A DNA stretch of 32,844 bases from Gammaproteobacteria bacterium (GCA_020445405.1 JAGRGQ010000043.1:1-32844); one strand, 5' to 3'; shown: positions 1 to 9,944, counted from the first letter of the stretch. Numbers and translations: made by a program. Notes: a model not told the origin generated them from the sequence alone.

Positions 1-41
1 CCGCGTTCTTGGAACGCGGATATTTAGCTGTCGGTGCGGGC

Positions 42-1379
42 ATGGTGACTGCGCGAGAGAGACGAAAAGCCGCAGCCGGAGAGGAGCTGGATTTTCTGCC
101 GGCGGCATTGGAAATCGAGCAGCGCCCGCCATCGCCTGGCGGCCGGGCCATTGGCTGGACGCTGATGCTCTGCTTTGTCGCGGCCGTGGCCTGGGCCACG
201 CTGGGCAGCGCGGACATCGTTGCCGTTGCGAAGGGGCGCATCGTCCCCGACGGTCGCAACAAACTGATCCAGCCGCTGGAGATGGGTTCGATCAAGGCTA
301 TCCACGTCAACGAGGGGCAGCATGTCGCGCGGGGGCAGCATCTGCTGGAGCTGGACGATGTATCGGTTCGCGCCGATCTGCGGAATATACGGCAGGAGCT
401 GTCCAACCTGGAACAGGAGTACGCCCGTCTCTGCATGCTGGATGAGTGGTTGCAGCGCGGAGAGACGCCGTCTGAAGCGGTGGAGGCGCTTCCCCGGCTG
501 CAGCGGGAACTGCTGCTGGCCCAGTGGCGGCAACATCAGGCGAACCTGAAAGCGCTGCAATCCGAACGGCGCAAACGCGAAGCGGAGCAAATGAACCTCG
601 AGCAGCAGGTCCGAAAACTGGAAGCGACGCTGCCGCTGGTAACGAAACGCGCGCAGACGCTGCAGAAACTGTCGGCAAAGAGGTTCCTCGGCGAAGCCGA
701 GTTTCTGGAGATGGAGCAGCAGCGCCTGGAGATGGCGTACGATCTGGCCAGCAATCGCAAACGCGCGGACGAGATCGTCGCGGCCCTTACCGGGATCGAC
801 GCCCAGCGGGAGCAGGCCCGGCGCAGGTTTCACAGCCAGGTGCTGCTGGAACAACAGGAGAATCGGAAACGGGTCACTGCATTGCAGCAGGAGCGCATCA
901 AGGCATCCACCCGGCTGGCCGCCTATACCCTGTACGCGCCTGTCGCCGGTGTCGTTCAGCAACTCAGCGTACATACGCTGGGGGGTATAGTGACACCGGC
1001 GCAGCAACTGATGACCATCATTCCCGATGACGGGGTGCTGGAAGTCGAGGCGCTGGTGGAGAACCGCGATATCGGCTTCGTGCGCGAAGGCCAGCGGGTC
1101 GAAGTGAAGATCGACGCTTTTCCGTTTACCAGGTACGGCATCGTAGAGGCGGTGTTGACCGATCTCTCCAACGACGCCATCGCCGACGAGCGCAAGGGAT
1201 TGGTATACAGGGCGAAAGTGACGTTGAAGGAGAACAGGATCCGGGTGGACCGGGGATGGGTCAACCTCTCTCCGGGTATGACGGTGTCCGCCGAAGTGAA
1301 GACCGGCAAGCGGCGGCTGATCGAGTTTTTTCTGGCGCCGCTGCTGCGCTATCGGCAGGAGAGCATCCGGGAGAGATAG
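42..1379 (+). CDS. HlyD-family type I secretion membrane-fusion (adaptor) protein
   Basis: Periplasmic adaptor of a type I secretion system, linking an inner-membrane ABC exporter to a TolC-like outer-membrane channel. Counting from the ATG at 42, a short cytoplasmic N-terminus is followed by one membrane segment (about residues 37-57), then a lipoyl-like half domain, a long Gln/Glu/Arg-rich coiled coil (about 110-280), the second lipoyl half and a beta-barrel domain. It ends in the family signature containing GMTVSAEVKTGKR and a C-terminal LAPLLRYRQES stretch. The reading frame is open to the window edge, with a TTG at 9 and no upstream stop visible, so the true start could be earlier. It lies upstream of a giant RTX gene, which is its likely cargo. 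The ABC exporter is not present downstream and is presumably upstream of the window. The family is certain; the start and the partner are inferred. Confidence 0.93.
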   Translation: MVTARERRKAAAGEELDFLPAALEIEQRPPSPGGRAIGWTLMLCFVAAVAWATLGSADIVAVAKGRIVPDGRNKLIQPLEMGSIKAIHVNEGQHVARGQHLLELDDVSVRADLRNIRQELSNLEQEYARLCMLDEWLQRGETPSEAVEALPRLQRELLLAQWRQHQANLKALQSERRKREAEQMNLEQQVRKLEATLPLVTKRAQTLQKLSAKRFLGEAEFLEMEQQRLEMAYDLASNRKRADEIVAALTGIDAQREQARRRFHSQVLLEQQENRKRVTALQQERIKASTRLAAYTLYAPVAGVVQQLSVHTLGGIVTPAQQLMTIIPDDGVLEVEALVENRDIGFVREGQRVEVKIDAFPFTRYGIVEAVLTDLSNDAIADERKGLVYRAKVTLKENRIRVDRGWVNLSPGMTVSAEVKTGKRRLIEFFLAPLLRYRQESIRER

Positions 1380-1494
1380 AGAGATTACGAGACGGGTCCG
1401 GGTGCACGACCAGAGTGACGGTAACCGTTCCCGTTAAGCGCGCATCAGGATTACCCGGGTAGAGTTGAAACACAGCAATCGGGAGAACCGACTT

Positions 1495-1908
1495 ATGGCT
1501 TTTACGAACGAACGCATTCCGGAAGAGGAGAAGGCGAAATTCACCTTTCCCGTCTCCACTCGACCCGATGGTGCCAGGCCCACCCTTTCAAAATGGACGA
1601 TCGACCGGGAGCGCCATGCGTTTCTGGTGATCACGCATATCGTCGGCGGGGGCTACTCCGGCACCGATCCCGAGGAGCACTTCGTATTGAGCTGGAACGG
1701 GCAGCTGATCAGATTTTCCGGGCAGTACAAAATTGGCGGCAGCAGGGGAGAGGGGTATGCGCTCACCTGGCGCCTGTCCGCAGTCGAGATACCCGCGGCT
1801 ATCGAAGAGAGGCGACCCGAAGTGTTGGCGCTCGTCACAGAGGCGCTGGATGCGAAAGGTCTGTTCTTCAGTAGGGCCAGAATAAACACTGTAGATGTGA
1901 AATTTTGA
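1495..1908 (+). CDS. uncharacterised 137-aa protein between T1SS adaptor and RTX gene
   Basis: I do not recognise a family. The ATG at 1495 is preferred because GGGAGAA lies about seven bases upstream; an in-frame upstream start at 1465 would add ten residues. The product is soluble, with no signal peptide or membrane segment and no cysteine. The middle (about residues 45-95) has beta-strand-like alternation with a Gly-rich VGGGYSGTDPEE stretch, and a helix rich in Glu/Arg/Leu follows. It sits 115 bp after the adaptor and 27 bp before the giant RTX gene on the same strand, so it is probably co-transcribed with them. That position suggests a role with the RTX protein, such as cytoplasmic chaperone, immunity or accessory factor. 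It shows none of the features I associate with an HlyC-type acyltransferase. The function is unknown; only the coding status and context are supported. Confidence 0.75.
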   Translation: MAFTNERIPEEEKAKFTFPVSTRPDGARPTLSKWTIDRERHAFLVITHIVGGGYSGTDPEEHFVLSWNGQLIRFSGQYKIGGSRGEGYALTWRLSAVEIPAAIEERRPEVLALVTEALDAKGLFFSRARINTVDVKF

Positions 1909-1935
1909 AAAATAACTTTAGTTCAAGGATGAACA

Positions 1936-4900
1936 ATGACCACGACAGTCAACTCCATTATCGATTTCTTGCTCGCGCGCGCGGCCGATGCGCCGCTGGC
2001 CCCGGCCGAACTTCAGGCTTTCACCGGCGAACTGAAAGCCAGGATCGACCAGCTCTCCGTATCCGTACCTGACGCGACTCCGGATGCAGTCACCGTTTTA
2101 TACAGCGGATTATTACCCGGCGGACAACCTACAAGGACAGTGGCAGAAAATCTCGTTGCAGTCGGTCCACCCGGCGAGGTTCTCACTATTTCCCAAACCG
2201 AGATTGGGACGCTGCTGGACATTGAAAACACTGATTTTCACGAAGCTCTGCGTGCGGCTCTCGGGAACGACGTCGAAGATTACAATAATCTGCTCGACGG
2301 AAAAGACCTCTCCGGCAACCGTATCTCCTCGGACAGCCTCTGGGACGACGCCTCGCGGCGTTTCGTCGCCAACACCACCGGTGCCGTTCGCGTGGTATCC
2401 ACCGACGGTCTGGCCGACAGCGTTTTCGCACAGTCCGAGCTGCCCGAGCTGTTCAACAATACTGCAATAACCGAAATAGACGGCATACCCCGGGATCAAT
2501 ACCTGAGCCTGCTGGAACGCAAGGGTGTGGAGGCGGTCAGGGAGGTGATATTCACCAACGCCCGGGTTCAGGTGGAACTGGCCGACCTGGCCGGCGGCAA
2601 CCTGCAGCGCTATTTCGAGCTGGCACCCGGAGAAAATTTCAACAACTATTTCGAACTCTACGAAGATCAGGATACCCGCTCCCGGCTGCTGCGCTATTTT
2701 GCCGAACTCGAGCCGGAACGGCTCGCCAATCTGAAAACCGTTACCGCGTCCGCGGTGGAGGTGGGCGAGGAGCTGGTGAGTGGCGGGCTGGCGGGCGGCG
2801 CCAACAGACTCGGCATGCTGGGCACCGTGGCCGGATTCATGCTCGCCTCGTACTCATCCTCGGTTGCGGCTGAAGCGGGAGACCAGGATCGCGCCAAAGA
2901 TATTATGGCTGAGTGGGCCGCCGATGCCGCGGGTTCGGCCGCGGGCGAGGCGGTGGGCGGCACACTCGGCGCTGCCGCGGTTGCGATCATTGCCGCAGCC
3001 GGCGTTACGCTCTCGGCACCATTGACCGGTGCGATCGTGTTCGGTGCCGCATTGATCGGGGGTATCTTTGGCGCCGAAGGCGCAGTGGGCATCTACGAAT
3101 TGACCCGGGGCAAGGACAGGGACGGAAAGCTCGATCTGTTCAAGGCGATGACCGATCTGCTTTACGGCGATGATTTTACCATTACCGATGCACCCCTTCC
3201 CGGATTCGAGGGCGCGCGAATCACGCTGGACACCACCTTCAGCCGCGGAGAGATCATCGAAAACGCAAAGTCCAGCATCGCCTGGCGCTATGCGCTCAGG
3301 CATCTCAATCCCTTTGTCATCGAAGGCGACGCGGCGCTCTATGCCGGGCATAACCGGAACAATGAGCTGGATCCGGAAAACTTCTCCGAACAGTACCTGG
3401 AGGATCGAGCAGAGATGCTGCTCTGGCGCCTGCGTTACGACAAAGCGGGGAAGCGTTATACCGATGAGTGGAACTCCTGGGAGCTTACCGGAGACTGGGA
3501 TTTCATTGACCGGAGCATTCGGGTTGACGCTCAATCGCTGAAATTCTCCATCGACGGCTGGAACGGGTTTACGCCCGCCGCAGCACCCAGCCATCAGGTG
3601 GTATTCGGATCGAGTGACAGTGAGACATTGACCGGCGGCACCGAATCCGATTTTCTCTATGGCGGTGCGGGCGATGACACCCTGACGGGTCATGCCGGTG
3701 ACGACTACCTCGAAGGCGGAAAAGGCGCCGACAGCTACCTCTATAACACCGGCGACGGCCTGGACACGATTTTCGATGAAGATGGTTCAGGCAGAATACT
3801 CTACGATGGCGCAGCGCTCAGCGGAGAGAAAAACAGCATCGGAGACGGCCTCTATACCGATGCGGAAAACAGGCTCTATCGTTTCAATGACAGCGGAGAT
3901 GGTACAGGTTCACTGCTGATCAACAACACCATCCTGATCCGGCGCTTCGATAGCAACGCAGAAAATTTTCTCGGCATCTCTCTGGCCGGAAATCGCATCG
4001 ACGATGCCATTGCCGCCGATACTGCCATCAGCGGCACGTCGGGCGACGATACAGGGAGTGCGCTGGACGGTGGAAACGGTTCGGATCACATCGAAGGCCT
4101 TGGGGGGAACGACCGGGCGAGGGGATTCATCGGCGCCGATCTGATAGAGGGCGGCGCGGGCGACGATATCCTGGAAGGCGGCCCGGGAGACGATGTGCTG
4201 CACGGCGGTGTCGCGGGGGATGTCGATCAGATAGTCGACTCCAGCGGACAGCAGGCTGGCACCACCCACGATTGGCTCAGCGGCGATGAAGGGGACGATC
4301 AGCTCTACGGCAGCGGCGGTGCCGATGTACTGGCTGGCGGCAGCGGCGGCGATATTGTCTGGGGTGGGGCAGGCGACGATCTCATTCAGGGCGACTCGGA
4401 AAGAAAGCCGGCGAACCACGCCTGGGTGGACGCCTGGATCAACGACAACGACCTTCAATCCAGCGGCGAACTGAATCCGGCCGGTTCCGGAAACGACATC
4501 TTGCTTGGCGGCGCGGGCAACGACCGGATCTGGGGACAGGCAGGAGACGATGTGATCAACGGCGGTAGCGGCAACGATCTTATCTCCGGAGATCTGACGG
4601 GTCTCTCCGCACAGGGCGAGAGGCTGTTATCCGGCGAGTTCCATGGCAATGATGCCATCAACGGGGATCAGGGAGACGATCTGATGGAGGGCGGCGGCGG
4701 AGACGATATGCTGTTCGGCGGCGACGATAACGACCAGCTGTATGGCGACGCGAAAAGCGTGCTGATGCCCGATGGGCAGACGCTGCTGCTGCGCGTTGAA
4801 TACCATGGCCGGGACACGCTCTTTGGCGACGACGGGGATGACCTGCTGGTGGGCGGCGGCGAAGCGGACAATCTTGCCGGGGGGGAGGGTGCGGATGTGC

Positions 4901-7900
4901 TTTATGGCGACGACGAGACCAGCGGAATCGATCTGCAGAGTCACGGCGACGATACGCTCCGCGGCGGCGCGGGCAACGATCGGCTGTTGGGCAACGGCGG
5001 CAGCGATCAGCTCTATGGGGAGGGGGGCGACGATGCGGTCTGGGGCGGCGCCGGCGGCGACTTTCTCAGTGGAGGCGCGGGCAGCGATTACCTTGTCGGC
5101 GACGACAATACGGACGCCGCGGCGTCAGACGGCGAGGATACGATTTTCGGCGGCACCGGTAACGACATACTTTATGGATCGGGCGGAGGCGACAGGCTGG
5201 ATGGCGGTTCCGGTGACGATGAACTGTATGGCGGGGAAGGCGGTGACACGCTTGCGGGCGGTTCGGGCAACGATTATCTCAACGGCGGCGAAGGCGCGGA
5301 CAGCTACCTGTTTCACAACGGCGACGGCATCGATGCGGTTGACGGCGATGCGAACGACCAGGTGAATCTGCCCGTTTCCGCAGAAGTCAGCACTACAGTT
5401 GCCACCGGTACCGATGGCACCGACTATCTGGCGATCCAGTACAGCGCGAACGACTGGGTGTTGATCGAAGGCGGCCTGGAAACCGCTGTCGACCGCTACG
5501 TAACGGGCAATGGAGAAATCCACGACAAGAACGAACTGCTCAATGCGACCCTGACCAGCGGGATCGAGTATCGGATGCAGGCTGCGGGCGAAGTCTCCGG
5601 CGGCAGGTTTGACGATACCCTGGTCGGCAGCTTCGAAAGCGACACCCTGCGTGGCCAGGATGGCGACGATACGCTTGTCGGCGGTGCCGGCGACGACCAC
5701 CTGCTGGGGGGCGCCGGCCTGGATGTTTACCGCATCGGCTGGGGGACCGGTCGGGACCGGATCTCAGAGCAGCCGGACAGCGAAAGCAGGCTGGAGCTGC
5801 TGCCCGGGCTTGAGATCGCCGATCTGGATTACGAACGTCAGGGAGATAATCTCTTCATCCGCATCAGAGATGGGCGTGACGGCGTTCTGCTGGAAAATTA
5901 CTACAACCTGGAGCAGAGCTGGAGGATTGCCGACCGGCAGGGCGAAATGGTGTTGAATCATGCCAATGAGCCCTCTGCCACGAATGCGGCAATCGCGGAC
6001 TCGGCAGCGGCTCTCTGGCACGATTTCCGCCAGCAGACCGAAAATGCCTATGGCGGTCTGTTGCGGCTGCGGGGATACGAAGAGAGCGCGGCCGGCGGCT
6101 TCGAACGCAGCTACGCCGGCGGTGCCACGGACCAGCGCTGGAAAAACCGCTATAACGTGACGTTGTCGCTGCGCACGGTCGAGGGGGTATCCGGCGAATA
6201 TCAGCGCCAGTTGGCCGAAATGGAGACGACTGTGACCGGCTTCCGCCAGGCGGTATCGGTTCAGGAGCAGTTCCACCTCGCCGGTTCCAATGCCACCTAT
6301 GTCGGTGCGGGCAGGTCCGGTGCAAATTATCTCCCGGCCGCCGGCAGCTACAGCGGCATTTCCATTCAACCGGATGATCTGCTGGTCGCGGACTATGGAC
6401 TGGACCGATGGAGGAACCCGCTAACCGGGGAACTGGTACAGGAGATCCGGGGTTATTACCTATACCCGTCGGGAAGCACCGTCCCCGGCAATATCCCGGT
6501 ATTCCGGCTTTATACGGAAACCGATTACCGGGTGGAGGTAAACATCGCCGAAATCATCGCCGGCGACACGGACGACTCGATTTCCACCGGTGCGACCCAT
6601 TTCAATCTGGTCGATGGGGGTGGCGGCAACGATCTGATCGACGCTTCCCGGGTCGGCGACGGCGTACCTGTGCCTGGCCGGGAAGCGGTCACCGGTATTC
6701 GGCTGCCCGGCACGCTGCTGTTCGGCAATGATGGCGATGACCTGCTTTACGGAGGCGCCTGGGACGATGTGCTGATCGGTGGGCAGGGTTCGGACCTGCT
6801 GCTCGGAGACAGCGGGGACGACACCTACTATCTGTTCGATGCGGCCGGTGGCGACCGTATTGTCGAGTGGGGGGAGGAGCGTGCGGGCGCTTCCGGCGAC
6901 GACACGCTGGTTTTACCGGCCGGTGTGGGCTTCGAGGAGCTGGTTTTTACCTGGGGAGAGTCGGTGGAGACAGACGATTTCATCGATCCTGCTAAACACG
7001 GACGCCGGGTCGATGTACCGGTGGAATCGATGCACACGACGTTACAACTCTCCTGGGCCGACTCGGCCAGGGTAACACTGGTACTTCCCCACTCCGACAA
7101 AGGCGCGGGATTCGGAATGGACAGAGTTGTGACCGCGGCTGGCGAAAGCAGGGCTTTTACTGCGTTGATTGAGGATGCCGGGCCGGGGCCCGGCCAGGAT
7201 CCACACTTTCAGAACAATATTTTCAGCGGCAAGGGCATACTGAACGGGGCGGCGGGTGATGACTGGCTGGTTGCCGAGCCCTATGCAGAGGATCCGCGGC
7301 AACTCTCCGGAACCAGTGTGCTGATCGGCGGCGCGGGTGCCGATCGTCTCGAGGGGCAGGCGGGACGAAACATATTGATCGGCGGGCTACCGCTTGCCGC
7401 CGGAGCCGACGGTCTTCCATACAGTCTGAAATTCAGCGGCACCTTCTGGGGAGACCCCGGAAACGTCTTCAGTGGCGGGGAGGGCGGCGATGAAATCTGG
7501 ACTACCGCGGGTAGCGACACCATCCTGTTCAGCCTGGGGGACGGTGCGGACACCATTGAAAGCGCGCGGGCTGCCAGTGGCGCGGATCAACTGGCCGAGC
7601 TGCGCAACGGCCATGACACCCTGAAGTTTGGAATCGGGATCGCTCCGGCCGATATTTCACTGTTCGTGGAGGACGAAAATCTCGTTTTCTCCCACGTCAA
7701 CAACGCGGATCGACTCGATTTCAGGCACTGGTTCGGCAACCAGGTGAATCAGCTCGATCGGGTTGAATTCCACAATGGGGTGGTGTGGGATCAGGCGGAT
7801 ATTCTGGCGTTGGCGGCGGGAGATCAGTTGGGCGATCCGCCGCTGCTTCAGACACCGCTGGAAGATCGGGAAGTCGTTGGGTCGGTTCCTTTTTCCGTAA

Positions 7901-9339
7901 CCATTCCGGAAGCGACCTTCAGCCATGCGGATGGCGCGATAACATACAGCGTCGAGTTGCAGGATGGATCGGCGCTTCCCGACTGGATCCGATTCGATGA
8001 CGAAAAGCTGCTGTTATCCGGCATACCGGATAGTGCCGAGGCGGGTGACTGGAACATTCGGGTCGTTGCCTCGACGGAATTCGGACCATCCGCTTACGAT
8101 CTGTTTACGCTGAGCGTAAACAACGTTGCCGGCCTGATACTGACCGGCGGCGAGTCCGACGACATACTGACAGGCAGTGACGAGGCAGACGTCATCGTCG
8201 GTGCCGGGGGCAGCAACAGCCTGGAGGGCCGTGGCGGAGACGACTGGTTCCCGGTAGTCGGTATTCAACAGGGTATCAACAGTTACAACGGCGGCGATGG
8301 AACGGACCGCATTCAGGGGAGCGCAGGCGACGACCTGATTCGGGTAACGAACTTTTTCGGCGACAACCGGGTGGAGATTGTCGCGGGCGGCGAGGGGACC
8401 GATACGCTGAGCGGGGACCACACCGACAATAGGATCGATCTGCACGCCACCCGGCTCATTGGGGTCGAGCGAATTCACGGACAAGCTGGAAACGACACGA
8501 TAGTCGGATCGATCGGAGACGATCGAATCCATGGCGACAGCGGCGACGATCTGTTGCGCGGCGGTGCCGGTGACGATTGGCTTGGCGGCGGGATCGGAAA
8601 CGACATCCTGAAGGGTGGGTCTGGCAGGGACACGCTAAACGGGGGCGGTGGAGACGATGACCTGTCGGGAGGGGCGGGCAATGACAAAATATCAGGCGGT
8701 CCCGGAGATGACCTTCTGCACGGGAACGCCGGTGATGACAGCCTGGCGGGAGGCGACGGCAATGACCGTATCTACGGTTCCGCGGGTGATGATTTCATCC
8801 GCGGGGGTTCGGGCGGGGACAGCCTGTACGGCGGCTTGGGCAACGACAGGATCAGGGGAGGAAAGGGCAGGGATACGCTCTACGGTGCGGCAGGGGATGA
8901 CACCCTGGATGGCGGAGCCGGCGCTGACATTCTCTACGCCGGTGAGGGCAGCGATACTCTGGTGTTCGGTCGTGGCTACGGGCATGACCATGCGGTTCCA
9001 GGCAATAGAGCAGAGAATCTGCCGGATCAGTTTGCAGACCGTGTAATCTTCAAGACCGGGATTTCGGTAGACCAGCTCTGGTTTGAGGCGCGCAGCGCAG
9101 ACCTGGATATCTCCATAATCGGCACCGCAGACAGGCTGACCATCGTCGACTGGTATGCGAACAGTAACAACAGGCCCGAAACATTTGTTACCAGTGACGG
9201 CAGTATGCTCGCCCGGGACGGTGTAGACAGGTTGGTCAACGCAATGGCCGGATTCAATCCTCCCGCCATGGGTGAAACTCAATTGCCGGAGGCGCTGAAA
9301 GCGGAGTTGGAGCCGGTTATCGCCGTGGGCTGGCAATAG
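1936..9339 (+). CDS. giant RTX calcium-binding repeat protein (2467 aa), probable type I secretion substrate
   Basis: Secreted or surface protein built on Ca2+-binding nonapeptide repeats (GGxGxDxUx). There is no N-terminal signal peptide, as expected for C-terminal-signal type I export. Residues about 279-392 form a Gly/Ala-rich hydrophobic stretch that could be a membrane-inserting segment. RTX blocks lie at about 568-605, 695-1135, 1222-1262, 1552-1632, 1755-1875 and 2069-2352. A cadherin/dystroglycan-like Ig domain (about 1970-2065, with a LPDWIRFDDEKLLLSGIP core) precedes the last block. About 1320-1545 is a non-repeat region rich in Tyr and Arg that I do not recognise. The last 110 residues lack repeats and should carry the export signal. 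The start at 1936 follows an AAGGATG ribosome site. The gene is the third of a probable operon with the HlyD adaptor. No acyltransferase or protease motif was identified; an adhesin or cytolysin are both possible. Confidence 0.95.
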   Translation: MTTTVNSIIDFLLARAADAPLAPAELQAFTGELKARIDQLSVSVPDATPDAVTVLYSGLLPGGQPTRTVAENLVAVGPPGEVLTISQTEIGTLLDIENTDFHEALRAALGNDVEDYNNLLDGKDLSGNRISSDSLWDDASRRFVANTTGAVRVVSTDGLADSVFAQSELPELFNNTAITEIDGIPRDQYLSLLERKGVEAVREVIFTNARVQVELADLAGGNLQRYFELAPGENFNNYFELYEDQDTRSRLLRYFAELEPERLANLKTVTASAVEVGEELVSGGLAGGANRLGMLGTVAGFMLASYSSSVAAEAGDQDRAKDIMAEWAADAAGSAAGEAVGGTLGAAAVAIIAAAGVTLSAPLTGAIVFGAALIGGIFGAEGAVGIYELTRGKDRDGKLDLFKAMTDLLYGDDFTITDAPLPGFEGARITLDTTFSRGEIIENAKSSIAWRYALRHLNPFVIEGDAALYAGHNRNNELDPENFSEQYLEDRAEMLLWRLRYDKAGKRYTDEWNSWELTGDWDFIDRSIRVDAQSLKFSIDGWNGFTPAAAPSHQVVFGSSDSETLTGGTESDFLYGGAGDDTLTGHAGDDYLEGGKGADSYLYNTGDGLDTIFDEDGSGRILYDGAALSGEKNSIGDGLYTDAENRLYRFNDSGDGTGSLLINNTILIRRFDSNAENFLGISLAGNRIDDAIAADTAISGTSGDDTGSALDGGNGSDHIEGLGGNDRARGFIGADLIEGGAGDDILEGGPGDDVLHGGVAGDVDQIVDSSGQQAGTTHDWLSGDEGDDQLYGSGGADVLAGGSGGDIVWGGAGDDLIQGDSERKPANHAWVDAWINDNDLQSSGELNPAGSGNDILLGGAGNDRIWGQAGDDVINGGSGNDLISGDLTGLSAQGERLLSGEFHGNDAINGDQGDDLMEGGGGDDMLFGGDDNDQLYGDAKSVLMPDGQTLLLRVEYHGRDTLFGDDGDDLLVGGGEADNLAGGEGADVLYGDDETSGIDLQSHGDDTLRGGAGNDRLLGNGGSDQLYGEGGDDAVWGGAGGDFLSGGAGSDYLVGDDNTDAAASDGEDTIFGGTGNDILYGSGGGDRLDGGSGDDELYGGEGGDTLAGGSGNDYLNGGEGADSYLFHNGDGIDAVDGDANDQVNLPVSAEVSTTVATGTDGTDYLAIQYSANDWVLIEGGLETAVDRYVTGNGEIHDKNELLNATLTSGIEYRMQAAGEVSGGRFDDTLVGSFESDTLRGQDGDDTLVGGAGDDHLLGGAGLDVYRIGWGTGRDRISEQPDSESRLELLPGLEIADLDYERQGDNLFIRIRDGRDGVLLENYYNLEQSWRIADRQGEMVLNHANEPSATNAAIADSAAALWHDFRQQTENAYGGLLRLRGYEESAAGGFERSYAGGATDQRWKNRYNVTLSLRTVEGVSGEYQRQLAEMETTVTGFRQAVSVQEQFHLAGSNATYVGAGRSGANYLPAAGSYSGISIQPDDLLVADYGLDRWRNPLTGELVQEIRGYYLYPSGSTVPGNIPVFRLYTETDYRVEVNIAEIIAGDTDDSISTGATHFNLVDGGGGNDLIDASRVGDGVPVPGREAVTGIRLPGTLLFGNDGDDLLYGGAWDDVLIGGQGSDLLLGDSGDDTYYLFDAAGGDRIVEWGEERAGASGDDTLVLPAGVGFEELVFTWGESVETDDFIDPAKHGRRVDVPVESMHTTLQLSWADSARVTLVLPHSDKGAGFGMDRVVTAAGESRAFTALIEDAGPGPGQDPHFQNNIFSGKGILNGAAGDDWLVAEPYAEDPRQLSGTSVLIGGAGADRLEGQAGRNILIGGLPLAAGADGLPYSLKFSGTFWGDPGNVFSGGEGGDEIWTTAGSDTILFSLGDGADTIESARAASGADQLAELRNGHDTLKFGIGIAPADISLFVEDENLVFSHVNNADRLDFRHWFGNQVNQLDRVEFHNGVVWDQADILALAAGDQLGDPPLLQTPLEDREVVGSVPFSVTIPEATFSHADGAITYSVELQDGSALPDWIRFDDEKLLLSGIPDSAEAGDWNIRVVASTEFGPSAYDLFTLSVNNVAGLILTGGESDDILTGSDEADVIVGAGGSNSLEGRGGDDWFPVVGIQQGINSYNGGDGTDRIQGSAGDDLIRVTNFFGDNRVEIVAGGEGTDTLSGDHTDNRIDLHATRLIGVERIHGQAGNDTIVGSIGDDRIHGDSGDDLLRGGAGDDWLGGGIGNDILKGGSGRDTLNGGGGDDDLSGGAGNDKISGGPGDDLLHGNAGDDSLAGGDGNDRIYGSAGDDFIRGGSGGDSLYGGLGNDRIRGGKGRDTLYGAAGDDTLDGGAGADILYAGEGSDTLVFGRGYGHDHAVPGNRAENLPDQFADRVIFKTGISVDQLWFEARSADLDISIIGTADRLTIVDWYANSNNRPETFVTSDGSMLARDGVDRLVNAMAGFNPPAMGETQLPEALKAELEPVIAVGWQ

Positions 9340-9358
9340 CGCGGCGCAGCTCCTGAGT

Positions 9359-9393
9359 CCCCTCTCCCCGGTACTCCCACTGAAGGAGAGGGG
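9359..9393 (+). terminator. hairpin after RTX gene, possible terminator
   Basis: A nine-base arm CCCCTCTCC (9359-9367) pairs exactly with GGAGAGGGG (9385-9393) across a 17-base loop, 20 bp after the RTX stop codon. Only a weak T-containing tail (GTTAAT) follows, so intrinsic termination is plausible but not proven. Confidence 0.45.
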
Positions 9394-9443
9394 GTTAATC
9401 GGCCAAACGTCGGATCGATCCGGCTTTCAGCGGTAATCAGAAG

Positions 9444-9463
9444 CCACCGGCTTTCGCCGGTGG
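9444..9463 (+). terminator. second hairpin in the RTX-CPXCG gap
   Basis: CCACCGG (9444-9450) and CCGGTGG (9457-9463) form a perfect 7-bp stem with a six-base loop. There is no T-run after it. It could back up the preceding hairpin in ending RTX transcription or protect the 3' end of the message. Confidence 0.4.
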
Positions 9464-9490
9464 AGTGTTCCTGTAAGCCTGCTTTTCAGA

Positions 9491-9521
9491 TTGAGCCTGC
9501 TGGGAAAAGTTGTTCTAGAAT
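9491..9521 (+). promoter_or_regulatory. candidate sigma70 promoter for the CPXCG gene
   Basis: TTGAGC (9491-9496) and TAGAAT (9516-9521) resemble -35 and -10 boxes, but the 19-base spacer is longer than usual. The site is 80 bp before the CPXCG start. Confidence 0.3.
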
Positions 9522-9600
9522 CAAATAAGCTGGACTGGAGTGCGGCTCAGCGGCGGCACCGAATGCATCAGGTTTGCAGAAACATGGATCAGCCAATGCT

Positions 9601-9792
9601 ATGAACATGCTCGAAGAGTTCAATCTGGAGTGTCCCAACTGTGGCGAAACGGTCGCCATTTTTATCGACAGCAGTGTCGAACAACAGATATATATCGAGG
9701 ACTGTCCGGTCTGCTGCAGGCCGATGCTGCTGTCGGTCAGTTACGATGAGTCATCCGGTGTCAACGTGATTGCCAGCCGCGAAGATGATTGA
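9601..9792 (+). CDS. CPXCG-motif cysteine-rich small protein
   Basis: A 63-residue protein of the CPXCG cysteine-rich family, a small conserved proteobacterial protein of unknown function. Two CxxC pairs are visible, ECPNCGE near the N-terminus and DCPVCCRP in the middle, together forming a probable zinc ribbon. The C-terminus is acidic. The start is taken at 9601; ATG at 9607 is equally possible, and an in-frame upstream ATG at 9574 would give an N-terminus unlike the family. It stands alone, with hairpins upstream and about 250 bp of non-coding DNA downstream, so it is probably monocistronic. The family assignment rests on the motif and length and is fairly secure. Confidence 0.82.
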   Translation: MNMLEEFNLECPNCGETVAIFIDSSVEQQIYIEDCPVCCRPMLLSVSYDESSGVNVIASREDD

Positions 9793-9944
9793 TCGGACGT
9801 AGACCTGTCTGCGTGGATCGATTGTCTGCGGCGGCCGGGGCCTGCCCGCACCAGCGGACTTGCCCATCGTTAAAGTTTCTTTGTCAGAAAACGCTATAAC
9901 CGATAGTTGCCCACGATCCGTACGAGGCTGACAGCGCAAAGGCA

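Noticed and set aside
3600-8990. Tandem DNA repeats across the RTX gene
   Set aside because: They are explained by the coding of glycine-aspartate nonapeptide repeats and are not an independent repeat array or CRISPR.
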